Shown here one piece after another: positions 45,584-53,385 of a DNA stretch of 64,000 bases. Below the pieces are notes generated by a model. The model made no database searches. It was given only the letters and a program-made list of their open reading frames with translations, and was not told the DNA's origin. A program made the position numbers and the translations under genes. Positions within the stretch are counted from its first letter, which is position 1, and each line of letters begins with the position of its first letter. Source of the stretch: Streptomyces capitiformicae (GTDB taxonomy: Bacteria > Actinomycetota > Actinomycetes > Streptomycetales > Streptomycetaceae); the NCBI RefSeq assembly GCF_002214185.1, contig NZ_CP022161.1, positions 5,897,486 to 5,961,485 of the forward strand, written 5' to 3'.

Positions 45584-47156
45584 GGGTGGGCTCCTGTTGG
45601 GGGGCTCGGGAGGTGGGGGGTGCCGGCAAGGGGAGGGTGACCGTCACTTCCATACCTCCTGCGGGGGCTGAGCGCAGGTGGAGGCTGCCGAGTATCCGTT
45701 CGGCACGTTCCGCCATGCCCAGGAGGCCGAAGTGGCCGGATGTGGCTGCTTCTTCGAGAGTGAGCGAGGGCGGGAGGCCTACACCGTTGTCCTTGATCGT
45801 GAGGTGGAGCGTGGTGGGAGCGACCGTCAACGTCACCTCCGCCCTCGTCGCGTTCGCGTGGCGGTGGGTGTTCTCCAGGGCTTCCGAGACGATCGCCAGG
45901 AGGTGGTGGGTCGTTTCGGGTGGGAGAGGTGGGGGTTCCGCCATGCCCTTGTGGGTCAGGAGGGTGGGGATCGCAGTACGGGACTCGAACTCCGTCGTCT
46001 TCGCCGTCAGTTGGGTCAACAGGTCTGCGGGTGGTGGCGTCGTCGTCAGGTCCGTGTGGCGGCGTAGGTCCGTGAGGAGGTCCCGGGATTCGGCGGCGGC
46101 TCTTCGGGCCGCCGATGCCACCAGGGTCGCCTGTTGTCTCAGCAGGGCCGGGTCCGGGTCGGAGCGGTCCGCTGAGGTGGCGAGTGCGTCTGCCGCCAGG
46201 GCCAGGCCGTGCAGGGTCTTCGCCACCGAGTCGTGCAGTTCTCGGGCCAGGCGGGCGCGTTCGGACTCGACTGCCTCCGCCACGGCCAGGCGGGACGTGG
46301 CTTCCGAGAGTGCCTGGGTGGCCGTACCGAAGCGGAACATCAGGTTGCGGAGGGTTACGCCGATGATGCCGGCCGCGACGCAGAAGCCGGCGACGAGGAG
46401 GGTACCGGCGCCTGCGCCGGGGCGGTGGTCCCAGGCGCGGTGGACCGTGAGCAGGACGGCGAGTTGCAGGCCGGTGAAGACGCCGGCGCCGCGCCAGCCG
46501 TAGAGGAGGCCGGCGAGGAGGGGCGTGCAGACGGTGGCGTAGGCGAGGGGGGAGGCCGGGGAGGCGGTGAGGAGGAGGACCGCGCCGAAGAGGAGGTCCA
46601 GCGCCATGAGGGAGGGGTGGGCGAGGAGGCGGGGGGCGAAGCGGTCCCAGTCCCTGAGGGTGGCGTAGGCGATGGTGATGCCGAGGACCGCGGCGGTGAG
46701 TACGGCGTGGGTCGGGGGGCCGTCTGTGGTGTTGGCCATGGCGAAAGGGGTGCCGATGGCGAGCATGGTGAGACGGACGGCGATGGTTTGGCGGGAGAGG
46801 GCTTGGAGGGCGTTGAGTTGGAGGCGGAGGGTGGCGGGGGGTTGGGCGTCGTCCTGTAAGTAGCCGGTGGTGGGGGTCGGGCTGTGGTGGGGCGCGCCTT
46901 GGCTGTTGAGGGCCCGGTGGGCGGGGCCGGGCAGAGCCTTGGTTGCCGGGTGCCCGGCACTTGGGCTGGGCGGGGCGGGGTTTCGCTTACCGGCGCGAGC
47001 AGGGTGCCGCTGCGCCCATCCTCCCCCACTCTCGGCTGCTCCCCCACTCTCGGCTGCGCTCGAGCGGGGGGACCCCCATGAGCGGGGGGACCCCCATCGC
47101 CCCAGCGGCACGATTGCCCGCAACGAGGACAGACGGGTGAACGGGCGGCTTCTCAT
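45576..47156 (-). CDS. Histidine kinase (HisKA_3/NarX type) of the Tad locus
   Basis: 526 residues from ATG 47156, which overlaps the tadC stop as TGATG. Residues ~120-290 hold about five membrane segments; HisKA_3 dimerisation motif ARELHDSVAKTLHGLALAAD with the phospho-His; HATPase with ALENTHRHANATRAEV, IKDNGVGLPP and GHFGLLGMAERAERILG. The N-terminal ~95 residues are unusual and contain an inserted intergenic-type repeat (47023-47098). A leucine in TTGYLQDD is a TTA codon, so bldA may gate the whole two-component system. Confidence 0.9.
   Translation of the reverse strand: MRSRPFTRLSSLRAIVPLGRWGSPRSWGSPRSSAAESGGAAESGGGWAQRHPARAGKRNPAPPSPSAGHPATKALPGPAHRALNSQGAPHHSPTPTTGYLQDDAQPPATLRLQLNALQALSRQTIAVRLTMLAIGTPFAMANTTDGPPTHAVLTAAVLGITIAYATLRDWDRFAPRLLAHPSLMALDLLFGAVLLLTASPASPLAYATVCTPLLAGLLYGWRGAGVFTGLQLAVLLTVHRAWDHRPGAGAGTLLVAGFCVAAGIIGVTLRNLMFRFGTATQALSEATSRLAVAEAVESERARLARELHDSVAKTLHGLALAADALATSADRSDPDPALLRQQATLVASAARRAAAESRDLLTDLRRHTDLTTTPPPADLLTQLTAKTTEFESRTAIPTLLTHKGMAEPPPLPPETTHHLLAIVSEALENTHRHANATRAEVTLTVAPTTLHLTIKDNGVGLPPSLTLEEAATSGHFGLLGMAERAERILGSLHLRSAPAGGMEVTVTLPLPAPPTSRAPQQEPTHA
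47023..47098. repeat. C/G-rich repeat element inside the kinase N-terminus
   Basis: CTCCCCCACTCTCGGCTGC occurs twice in tandem (from about 47021 and 47038), then GAGCGGGGGGACCCCCAT twice. I know the combined motif as a frequent Streptomyces intergenic repeat. Here it is in frame in the kinase gene and codes SWGSPRS and AAESGG duplications. Confidence 0.8.
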
Positions 47157-48061
47157 CAGCGGCCCAGGATGTCGCCGAAGTTCGTGCCAGAGCCGAGGAA
47201 CATGCCCGTCGCGATGAGGATCATCGTGGCCGGGAGCATGAAGACCAACGTCACCAGAGTCGCCTTGGGGATGGTTCGGGCGGCTCGGCGGCGGGCGTTC
47301 TGGGCGTCTGTGCGGCGCATGTCGGCGGCCAGTTGGATCAGGGTTTCGGCGATCGGGGAGCCCAGTTCTTCGCCTTGTTGGAGGGCCGAGACGAACTGGG
47401 CCACCTGTTCGGAGGAGTTGCGTTTGCGGAGTTCGTCGAAGGCCTGGCGGCGGCTTACGCCCATGTCCATCTGGCGCAACGTGATCCTCAACTCGTCGGC
47501 CCAGGGGCCCTCGTACTTCTCCGCCACTCGGTCCAGGGCCTGGCGGAAGCCCAGGCCCGCTGACACGACGACGGCGAGTACGTCGAGGAAGTCGGGGAGG
47601 GTGCGGTCGATGACGTCCTTGCGTTCACGGATGGCCTGCCAGATCGCCGCGTCGGCCGCCAGCAGGCCGAAGGCGAAGGTGCCGGCGGCCAGGAGGGGGC
47701 GGGAGCTGGTGAGGAAGACCAGGCCCATGAAGGCGCCGAAGAAGCCGTAGACGGCTCGGCGGGCGGCGTAGCGGTTGAGGGTGAGGCCGCCGGGGTTGCC
47801 CGCCATGTCGATGCGACGGCGTTTCGCCTCGACCCTGCGGGGGCCCATGAGGCGCAGTACGAGGGGGGCGAAGCGCATGCCCAGGCGGTCGATCGCCGAG
47901 CCCGCCTTCGACACCCGGGTGGCGCCGACCTCCAGGGCGAGGGCCAGGTCGCTCGGGAGTTTCGCCTCGGCGCGGATCATGCGGATGCCGAGGAGGACGC
48001 CCGCGACCGAGACGGCCATCAGGATGGCCAGAAGCAGGGGGAGCATCGTTGTCGTGGTCAT
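47156..48061 (-). CDS. tadC: TadC, pilus assembly membrane protein
   Basis: 301 residues, type II secretion F-domain family. N-terminal TM (LPLLLAILMAVSVAGVLLGI), TM pair near 105-150, then the T2SSF cytosolic domain (LPDFLDVLAVVVSAGLGFRQ; MDMGVSRRQAFDELRKRN; FVSALQQGEELGSPIAETLI) and a C-terminal TM. Works with TadB as the inner-membrane platform for the TadA motor. The stop is shared with the kinase start. Confidence 0.95.
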   Translation of the reverse strand: MTTTTMLPLLLAILMAVSVAGVLLGIRMIRAEAKLPSDLALALEVGATRVSKAGSAIDRLGMRFAPLVLRLMGPRRVEAKRRRIDMAGNPGGLTLNRYAARRAVYGFFGAFMGLVFLTSSRPLLAAGTFAFGLLAADAAIWQAIRERKDVIDRTLPDFLDVLAVVVSAGLGFRQALDRVAEKYEGPWADELRITLRQMDMGVSRRQAFDELRKRNSSEQVAQFVSALQQGEELGSPIAETLIQLAADMRRTDAQNARRRAARTIPKATLVTLVFMLPATMILIATGMFLGSGTNFGDILGR

Positions 48062-48081
48062 CTCAGGTCACGGCTCCCCTC

Positions 48082-49029
48082 TCATACTTCGATCTTGCCG
48101 AGGCGGCGGATGACGAAGAAGCCGACCGTGTAGAGGCCGATCGAGACCAGGACGAGGACCTGGCCGAGGGGGGAGCCGGTCACCCGGGCCAGGGCGCCGT
48201 CGTTCGAGGAGTTGATCAGGAGGAGGGAGCCGAGGCCCAGCAACGGGACCGTGAACGCCGTCGCGTTGACCTCCGAGAGCATCGTGCGCACCTCTCGGCG
48301 GGTTTCCTTCCGGTCCTCCAGGGTCTGGGTGAGGTTTCGGAGTGAGCTGACTACCGAGCCGCCCGCCTTGTTGGAGAGGACGAGGGTGGTGACCAGGACG
48401 ATCAGTTCGCGGGAGGGGAGGCGTTCGGCGAGTTCGCCGAGGGCGTCGTCCACGGAGCGGCCGAGGGACAGTTGGTCCGCCACTCGGGCCAACTCCTCGC
48501 CCGCGGGGGCTTCCAGCTCCTCCGCCGCCATCGCCAGAGCCGTACGGAGGGCGAGGCCGGCGGCGGTGGCGTTGGCGAGGAGGCGGGCCACGTCCGGGAG
48601 TTGGTTGATGAAGGCCTCGATGCGTTTCTGGCGTTGCCAGTTGAGGAAGATGGCCGCGCTCCAGACGCCCACCGCGCCGGCGATCGGGCCGAAGAAGGGG
48701 GCGAGGGTCGCCGCCGCGATCAGCCACAGGGCGATCACGATCATGGCGACGTACGTGGCGAACTCGCCCGCCGTCAGGTCGAGTCCGGTCGTCGTCAGGC
48801 GCAGATGGATCGCACGGCCGAGGCGGGTGCGGCGCAGACGGCGGTCGACGGCCGTGAAGCGTCGTACGCGACCCGCCGCCGTACGCAGGGGGCCGCCCGG
48901 GGTGCCGGCCAGGCGGTCGACCAGGGCCTGGCGCTGGGCGCGGCCGGAGGCGTACGTGTGCACGCCGGCCACGGCGAGGGTGCAGCACAGGACGGTGGCG
49001 CCGAGGGCCAGGAGGGTGGGGTTGTTCAC
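48082..49029 (-). CDS. tadB: TadB, pilus assembly membrane protein
   Basis: 315 residues from GTG 49029, overlapping the stop of the 61-residue repeat ORF as GTGA; AGGAG lies upstream inside that ORF. T2SSF domain: INQLPDVARLLANATAAGLA, LARVADQLSLGRSVDDALGE, LSNKAGGSVVSSLRNLTQTL; TM segments at both ends. tadC follows after 20 bp. Confidence 0.95.
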   Translation of the reverse strand: MNNPTLLALGATVLCCTLAVAGVHTYASGRAQRQALVDRLAGTPGGPLRTAAGRVRRFTAVDRRLRRTRLGRAIHLRLTTTGLDLTAGEFATYVAMIVIALWLIAAATLAPFFGPIAGAVGVWSAAIFLNWQRQKRIEAFINQLPDVARLLANATAAGLALRTALAMAAEELEAPAGEELARVADQLSLGRSVDDALGELAERLPSRELIVLVTTLVLSNKAGGSVVSSLRNLTQTLEDRKETRREVRTMLSEVNATAFTVPLLGLGSLLLINSSNDGALARVTGSPLGQVLVLVSIGLYTVGFFVIRRLGKIEV

Positions 49030-49211
49030 GGTCCGCTCCTGTCTGTCTCGTCCATCTGGTTCGGCTGGTCCGGGTGGTTTGGATGGCCTGGGTGATCTTG
49101 ATGGTCTGGGTGGGCTGGGTGGGCTGGGTGGGCTGGGTGGGCTGGGTGGGCTGGGTGGGCTGGGTGGGCTGGGTGGGCTGGCGGCTGGGGGGTGGTCCTG
49201 GGCGGCCTCAT
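49026..49211 (-). CDS. His/Pro-rich 61-residue repeat ORF between tadA and tadB
   Basis: The frame starts at ATG 49211 overlapping the tadA stop (ATGA) and ends in TGA overlapping the tadB start (GTGA). It codes eight PAH triplets from a 9-bp tandem repeat (about 49106-49185) followed by PDHQDHPGHPNHPDQ. Twelve of 61 residues are His, so metal binding is conceivable. No family is known to me. Double 4-nt overlap argues that it is translated and couples tadA to tadB. Confidence 0.55.
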   Translation of the reverse strand: MRPPRTTPQPPAHPAHPAHPAHPAHPAHPAHPAHPDHQDHPGHPNHPDQPNQMDETDRSGP

Positions 49212-50548
49212 CCGATGGCCTGCCTCGTGTTGAGTACGTCGATGGCCTCCGCCACGCCGTACGCGGGGGGCAGGGGCTCGTTGGCGACGTACAGCTTCTC
49301 CGCGACGGGACGGGGGATCGGGAGGTGTTCGAAGCGGCCGTGGACGACGCGGTCGGCGCCGAGGGGGGCCGGGACGAAGCGGGAGACCGTGGCGATGCGG
49401 AACTGTTCGCGGCCGTGCGAGACGAGCAGCGCGATCTCGGTGATCTTGCGGGAGCCGTCGGCGAAACGGGTGAGCTGGGCGACCACGTCCACCGCCGAGT
49501 TGATCTGGTCCTTGAGGGCCTCGAACGGGATGAGGACCTCGGACATCGAGCCGAGGGTCTGGAGACGCATGAGCGCGTCCTCGGCGGAGTTGGCGTGGAC
49601 GGTGGCGAGGGAGCCGTCGTGGCCCGTCGACATCGCCTGGAGCATGTCGAGGGTCTCGCCGCCGCGGACCTCACCGACGATGATGCGGTCGGGGCGCATA
49701 CGGAGGGAGTTGCGGACCAGGTCGCGAATGGTGATCTGGCCCTTGCCCTCGATGTTCGGGGGGCGGGACTCCAGGCGGATGACGTGCTCCTGCTGGAGCT
49801 GGAGTTCGGCGGAGTCCTCGATGGTGATGATGCGTTCGCGGGGCGGGATCAGGCCGGAGAGAGCGTTGAGGAGAGTTGTCTTTCCGGTGCCGGTACCGCC
49901 GCTGACGATCACGTTGAAGCGGGCGCGTACGAAGGCGGCGAGGAGCATCAGCATCTGCTCGTCGAGGGAGCCCAGGCCGATGAGTTCGGGGAGCGTGTAC
50001 GCGCGGGGGAAGCGGCGGATCGTGAGGGTCGGGCCGGTGAGGGCGAGCGGGGGGATGATGACGTTGACGCGTTCGCCGGTGGGGAGGCGGGCGTCGACCA
50101 TGGGGTTGGACTCGTCGACCCTTCGGTTCACCGTGGAGACGATGCGTTCGATGGTCTGCATGAGCTGGTCGGTCGATGCGAAGCGGATGGGGAGCTGCTC
50201 CACTCGGCCGGCTCGCTCCACAAAGATCGAGTCGGGGCCGTTGACCATGATCTCGGTGACCGACGCGTCGGCGAGGAGGGGTTCGAGGACACCGAGGCCG
50301 AGGGCCTCGTCGACGACCCTGCGGATGAGTTGGGAGCGTTCGGAGGAGGAGAGGACCGGGCCCTCTCGGCTGATGATGTGGCCGAGTACGCGTTCCAGGC
50401 GGGCGCGGCGGTCGGCTGCCGTCAGGGCCGACATCTCGGCCAGGTCGATCTCTTCGAGGAGCTTGGCGCGGTAGACGGCCACGAGGTGTCCGTCCTCGCG
50501 TCCGGTTCCCCCCTCGTCGGGGGCGGCGATACGGGATCGCAGGCTCAT
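49208..50548 (-). CDS. tadA: TadA/CpaF pilus assembly ATPase
   Basis: 446 residues. N-terminal helical domain (REGPVLSSSERSQLIRRVVD), VTEIMVNGPDSIFVERAGRV, Walker A GGTGTGKTT, Asp box IITIEDSAEL, Walker B/His region RPDRIIVGEVRGGETLDMLQ and STGHDGSLATVHANS. Secretion ATPase that drives Flp pilin polymerisation. GAGGAG precedes the ATG. No partner secretin, as expected for a Gram-positive system. Confidence 0.97.
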   Translation of the reverse strand: MSLRSRIAAPDEGGTGREDGHLVAVYRAKLLEEIDLAEMSALTAADRRARLERVLGHIISREGPVLSSSERSQLIRRVVDEALGLGVLEPLLADASVTEIMVNGPDSIFVERAGRVEQLPIRFASTDQLMQTIERIVSTVNRRVDESNPMVDARLPTGERVNVIIPPLALTGPTLTIRRFPRAYTLPELIGLGSLDEQMLMLLAAFVRARFNVIVSGGTGTGKTTLLNALSGLIPPRERIITIEDSAELQLQQEHVIRLESRPPNIEGKGQITIRDLVRNSLRMRPDRIIVGEVRGGETLDMLQAMSTGHDGSLATVHANSAEDALMRLQTLGSMSEVLIPFEALKDQINSAVDVVAQLTRFADGSRKITEIALLVSHGREQFRIATVSRFVPAPLGADRVVHGRFEHLPIPRPVAEKLYVANEPLPPAYGVAEAIDVLNTRQAIG

Positions 50549-50627
50549 CTTTCGTCAACTCCTCTCGGGGCTGGGGGCTGAGGGTTGGAGGGCTGGAGGT
50601 CGGGGGCTGGGGGGGCTGGGGGGCTGG

Positions 50628-51476
50628 TCAGTCTTCGTCGGTGTCGTTGGGCATGGTGACGCTGCGTTCCACGGTCACGGGGTCGAGCAGGGGGACGACT
50701 GAGGGGACGGTGACGGTGACCGTGGCGGTGGTGGTGTCGCCTCCGCCTCCGCCCGGGTCGACGTCCGGGTCCAGCCACGCGCTCGCCGCCGCCACGCCCG
50801 CGGCCGCGCCCGCGCCGGGCTCCAGCGACTCGGCCCGGGCGGCGGCGCGGGCGGCCGAGCCGGCCTGGCTGATGCCGTAGCCGATGAGGCCGAGCTGGAT
50901 CGCCGCCATGCCGACGAGCAGGAGGATCGGGAGGAAACCGGCGAACTCCAGGATGGAGACGCCTCGGTCGTTCCAGCGGCGGGCAGGGGTGGGCTTTGAG
51001 ATGGATGGCCGTCCCGGCGTGAGGGCTGCGGTGGGGGCGCCCGCGGTGGGGGCACCTGCGGTGGGGGCGCCCGCGGTGGGGGGGTGGGTCGGGGGTGCGC
51101 CGGGGGGTGTCCGTCCTCGGAACGGCGCGGAATCGGTTGCCTGAGGAGTGCAACGTGTTGACGCGCCAACCGCTGCGGGCGGACACCCCCCGACACGCCC
51201 CCTTGCGTCCGTACGCGGCCGTCCCGCCGTAGGGGGTTGCGCGAACTCGACACGCCCCCTTGCGTCCGTACGCGGCCGTCCCGCCGTAGGGGGTTGCGCG
51301 AACTCGACACGCCCCCTTGCGTCCGTACGCGGCCGTCCCGCCGTAGGGGGTTGCGCGAACTCGACACGCCCCCTTGCGTCCGTACGCGGCCGTCCCGCCG
51401 TGAGGGTTTTCGCGTAACCGGTGTCGTCGCGGGGCGAGGGCTTCGGGGGGCGGAGTGCGGGGGTGAGCGGGGTCAT
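50628..51476 (-). CDS. tadE: TadE-like pseudopilin with N-terminal 19-residue repeats
   Basis: 282 residues from ATG 51476, which overlaps the stop of the upstream fusion gene as ATGA. The C-terminal ~125 residues are TadE-like: NDRGVSILEFAGFLPILLLV with the prepilin-type helix, then SQAGSAARAAARAESLEPG and a Val/Thr-rich exported tail. The N-terminal ~155 residues are foreign to the family: four copies of TAGRPRTDARGRVEFAQPP (57-bp repeat) and a TAGAPTAGAP run. A repeat has apparently expanded in the gap between stop and old start and been absorbed into the frame. Confidence 0.75.
   Translation of the reverse strand: MTPLTPALRPPKPSPRDDTGYAKTLTAGRPRTDARGRVEFAQPPTAGRPRTDARGRVEFAQPPTAGRPRTDARGRVEFAQPPTAGRPRTDARGRVGGCPPAAVGASTRCTPQATDSAPFRGRTPPGAPPTHPPTAGAPTAGAPTAGAPTAALTPGRPSISKPTPARRWNDRGVSILEFAGFLPILLLVGMAAIQLGLIGYGISQAGSAARAAARAESLEPGAGAAAGVAAASAWLDPDVDPGGGGGDTTTATVTVTVPSVVPLLDPVTVERSVTMPNDTDED
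51085..51240. repeat. Possible MITE-like element in the tadE leader
   Basis: An imperfect inverted pair, CGGGGGGTGTCCG (left, about 51096) and its complement CGGACACCCCCCG (right, about 51180), brackets ~80 bp. The unit looks like a dispersed Streptomyces element I have seen elsewhere, but that memory cannot be checked here. Confidence 0.45.
51191..51418. repeat. 57-bp tandem repeat, four copies
   Basis: Copies start at 51191, 51248, 51305 and 51362. The first three are virtually identical, the last diverges at its end. 57 bp is 19 codons, so every frame survives copy-number change. Each copy holds GTACGCGGCCGTC and TTGCGCGAACTC. Confidence 0.95.
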
Positions 51477-53089
51477 TCCGTGTCCCCCTCCAGCGCCGCG
51501 CCCGCCTCGCCGTCGACCGTCCAGCCGGCGTCGAAGCCAGGGAAGAAGAGAGGAACGTTGGCCTCGACCTCGGCTCGCATGACGGGGCCCTCGGCGGCGC
51601 AGTTGATGCTGGTGTCGCTCCAGGCGCCGGGGAGGTTGGCGGTGCCCGCGGCCTCGCAGGCGCCCGCGACGTCGCCGTCCACCGCGAACGCGGCCGTGGC
51701 GGCGCGGGCGGCCTCGTCGGCGGCGTTGCCCGCCAGGGTGTACGTGTAGCCGTAGAGCGCGGCCTGCCAGAGGATCGTCATGACGACCAGGAGCAGGGGG
51801 AACATCCCGGCGAATTCGAGGGTGGCCGAGCCGCGGTCGCCGCCCTTGCGGCGGAGGACGAGGGCGCCCCGGTCGGCGGAGGCCCTGCGGCGGCGGCCGC
51901 CACCACCGCTCTCCGGAGCCGTGACCAGTTCGAGCTCCCCCGCCAGCGACCACAGGGCCTGCTTGACGGAGGAGCGGGCGTCGAGGTCCTGGAGACGGCC
52001 CGCGTCCACCACCGACTGCAGGTCCTTGAAGGCTGCGGGTACCGCGTTGCGGGCGACCCTCGTGCCGGTGACCTTCTCGACCAGCGACGGCTGGATCTCC
52101 GTACCGCGTGAGTGGCGGTTGACGACGGTCAGCGTCTCCTCGGCCTTGCGGATCTGGAGGCGGTCCCAGAGGCGGACCATGCGTTTGGCGGCGCGGACGG
52201 CGACGACGTCCGGGGTGACCAGGAGCAGGGCCTGGTCGGCCATCTCCACGGCCGCCGCGGTCGCCGCGTTCATCTGCGAACCGCAGTCGACGATCACGAC
52301 GTCGTGGCGGGAGCGGAGCGTGGCCAGGACCTGGCGGGCGACCCGGTCCGTCACCTCCTCGCCGCGTTCGCCCTCGGCGGGGGCCAGGAGCAGGGCGATC
52401 CCGGTGTCATGGGCGTACACCGCCTCCTGGAGGACCCGTTGGTTGATGTCCGTGATGCCGGCGAGGTCGGCGACCGAGCGGCGGAACTGCACGTCCAGGT
52501 ACGAGGCCACGTCCCCGGACTGCAGGTCGAGGTCGAGCAACGCCACCGTACGGCCCGATGCCCGTGCCGCCAGGGCGAGTTGGACCGCCGTGACCGTGGC
52601 GCCGACGCCGCCCTTGGCTCCGCTGACCGTGACGACGGTGCCGCCGGGGCCCGCGTACAGCTCGGGCGTACCGCTGCCGAGGTGGCGGCGCATCCCGGTC
52701 GACCAGGCGGCGGCGGCCTGGACGCGTTCGGCGAGGGCGTCGTACGAGAGGGGGAGGTTGACGATGCCGCGGGCGCCGGAGTCCATGGCGGCGGTGAGGA
52801 CGCCGGTGCTGGTGTCGGAGGTGACGAGGACGACGCCGACCGCCGGGAACCGCAGGACCAGGTCGCGGACCAGGTCCAACGCGGGGACGGGGCCGATCCG
52901 TTCGTGGACCAGCACCACCTCCGGCAGCTCCTCCAACGACTCGGCGGCCAGCCGCGCGAGGGTGTCGAGCAGGGCGGTGGAGTCGGACACGGGCGGCGCC
53001 GGTTCGGCGTCGGCCAGCTGGCTGAGCAGAGTGGTGAGCGCGGCGGCCGAGTCGATGTCCCCGACGGCGGGGAGGATGCGGATGGTCAT
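51473..53089 (-). CDS. tadZ: TadZ/CpaE-type ATPase fused to a TadE-like pseudopilin domain
   Basis: 538 residues from ATG 53089 (overlaps the upstream ORF stop as ATGA). Residues ~1-140 are a receiver-like domain without clear phospho-site (VVLVHERIGPVPALDLVRDL). Residues ~150-390 are a ParA/MinD-like ATPase with deviant Walker A VSGAKGGVGATVTA, ALLDLDLQSGD and DVVIVDCGSQMN. After a Gly/Arg linker, GDRGSATLEFAGMFPLLLVV starts a complete TadE-like domain with hydrophobic helix and exported Cys-containing tail. Localisation ATPase and pilus subunit on one chain. Confidence 0.9.
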   Translation of the reverse strand: MTIRILPAVGDIDSAAALTTLLSQLADAEPAPPVSDSTALLDTLARLAAESLEELPEVVLVHERIGPVPALDLVRDLVLRFPAVGVVLVTSDTSTGVLTAAMDSGARGIVNLPLSYDALAERVQAAAAWSTGMRRHLGSGTPELYAGPGGTVVTVSGAKGGVGATVTAVQLALAARASGRTVALLDLDLQSGDVASYLDVQFRRSVADLAGITDINQRVLQEAVYAHDTGIALLLAPAEGERGEEVTDRVARQVLATLRSRHDVVIVDCGSQMNAATAAAVEMADQALLLVTPDVVAVRAAKRMVRLWDRLQIRKAEETLTVVNRHSRGTEIQPSLVEKVTGTRVARNAVPAAFKDLQSVVDAGRLQDLDARSSVKQALWSLAGELELVTAPESGGGGRRRRASADRGALVLRRKGGDRGSATLEFAGMFPLLLVVMTILWQAALYGYTYTLAGNAADEAARAATAAFAVDGDVAGACEAAGTANLPGAWSDTSINCAAEGPVMRAEVEANVPLFFPGFDAGWTVDGEAGAALEGDTE

Positions 53090-53385
53090 CGGCACGACCC
53101 CGTTCCGGTGAGCGTGAGGGTGAGGGCAGCGGTGACAGCCTCGGAGCCGAGAGGTGTGGCGGCCGCTTCAGGCGCCCCTGCCTCCCAGACGCGCCACCTC
53201 CTCAGCAGCATGCCCAGCCACGTACCCGGCCGCACACCCAGCAGCACGCCCAGCAGCACGCCCAGCCGCACACCCAGCCGCACACCCAGCCGCACACCCA
53301 GCCGCACACCCAGCCGCAGGGGCATTCGACGCCCCCTCGTTCTCGTTCGAGGCGTCGCCGTACGGACCTCCCGTACCGACCTCAT
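53086..53385 (-). CDS. 99-residue ORF with RLGV repeats between cpaB and tadZ
   Basis: ATG 53385 overlaps the cpaB stop (ATGA) and its TGA overlaps the tadZ start (ATGA). It codes a basic start, then six or seven copies of RLGV/LLGV from a 12-bp tandem repeat (about 53230-53325), then LLRRWRVWEAGAPEAAATPL and a Thr/Leu tail. The repeat region is hydrophobic and could insert in membrane. No family recognised. The double overlap supports translation. Confidence 0.5.
   Translation of the reverse strand: MRSVREVRTATPRTRTRGRRMPLRLGVRLGVRLGVRLGVRLGVLLGVLLGVRPGTWLGMLLRRWRVWEAGAPEAAATPLGSEAVTAALTLTLTGTGSCR

Noticed and set aside
48212..50581. A 789-residue plus-strand frame across tadA and tadB
   Set aside because: Antisense shadow of conserved Tad genes with clear Walker and T2SSF motifs on the other strand.
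51191..51418. Regular repeats that might suggest a CRISPR array
   Set aside because: The 57-bp units are contiguous with no variable spacers, and no cas genes are near; they are tandem repeats.
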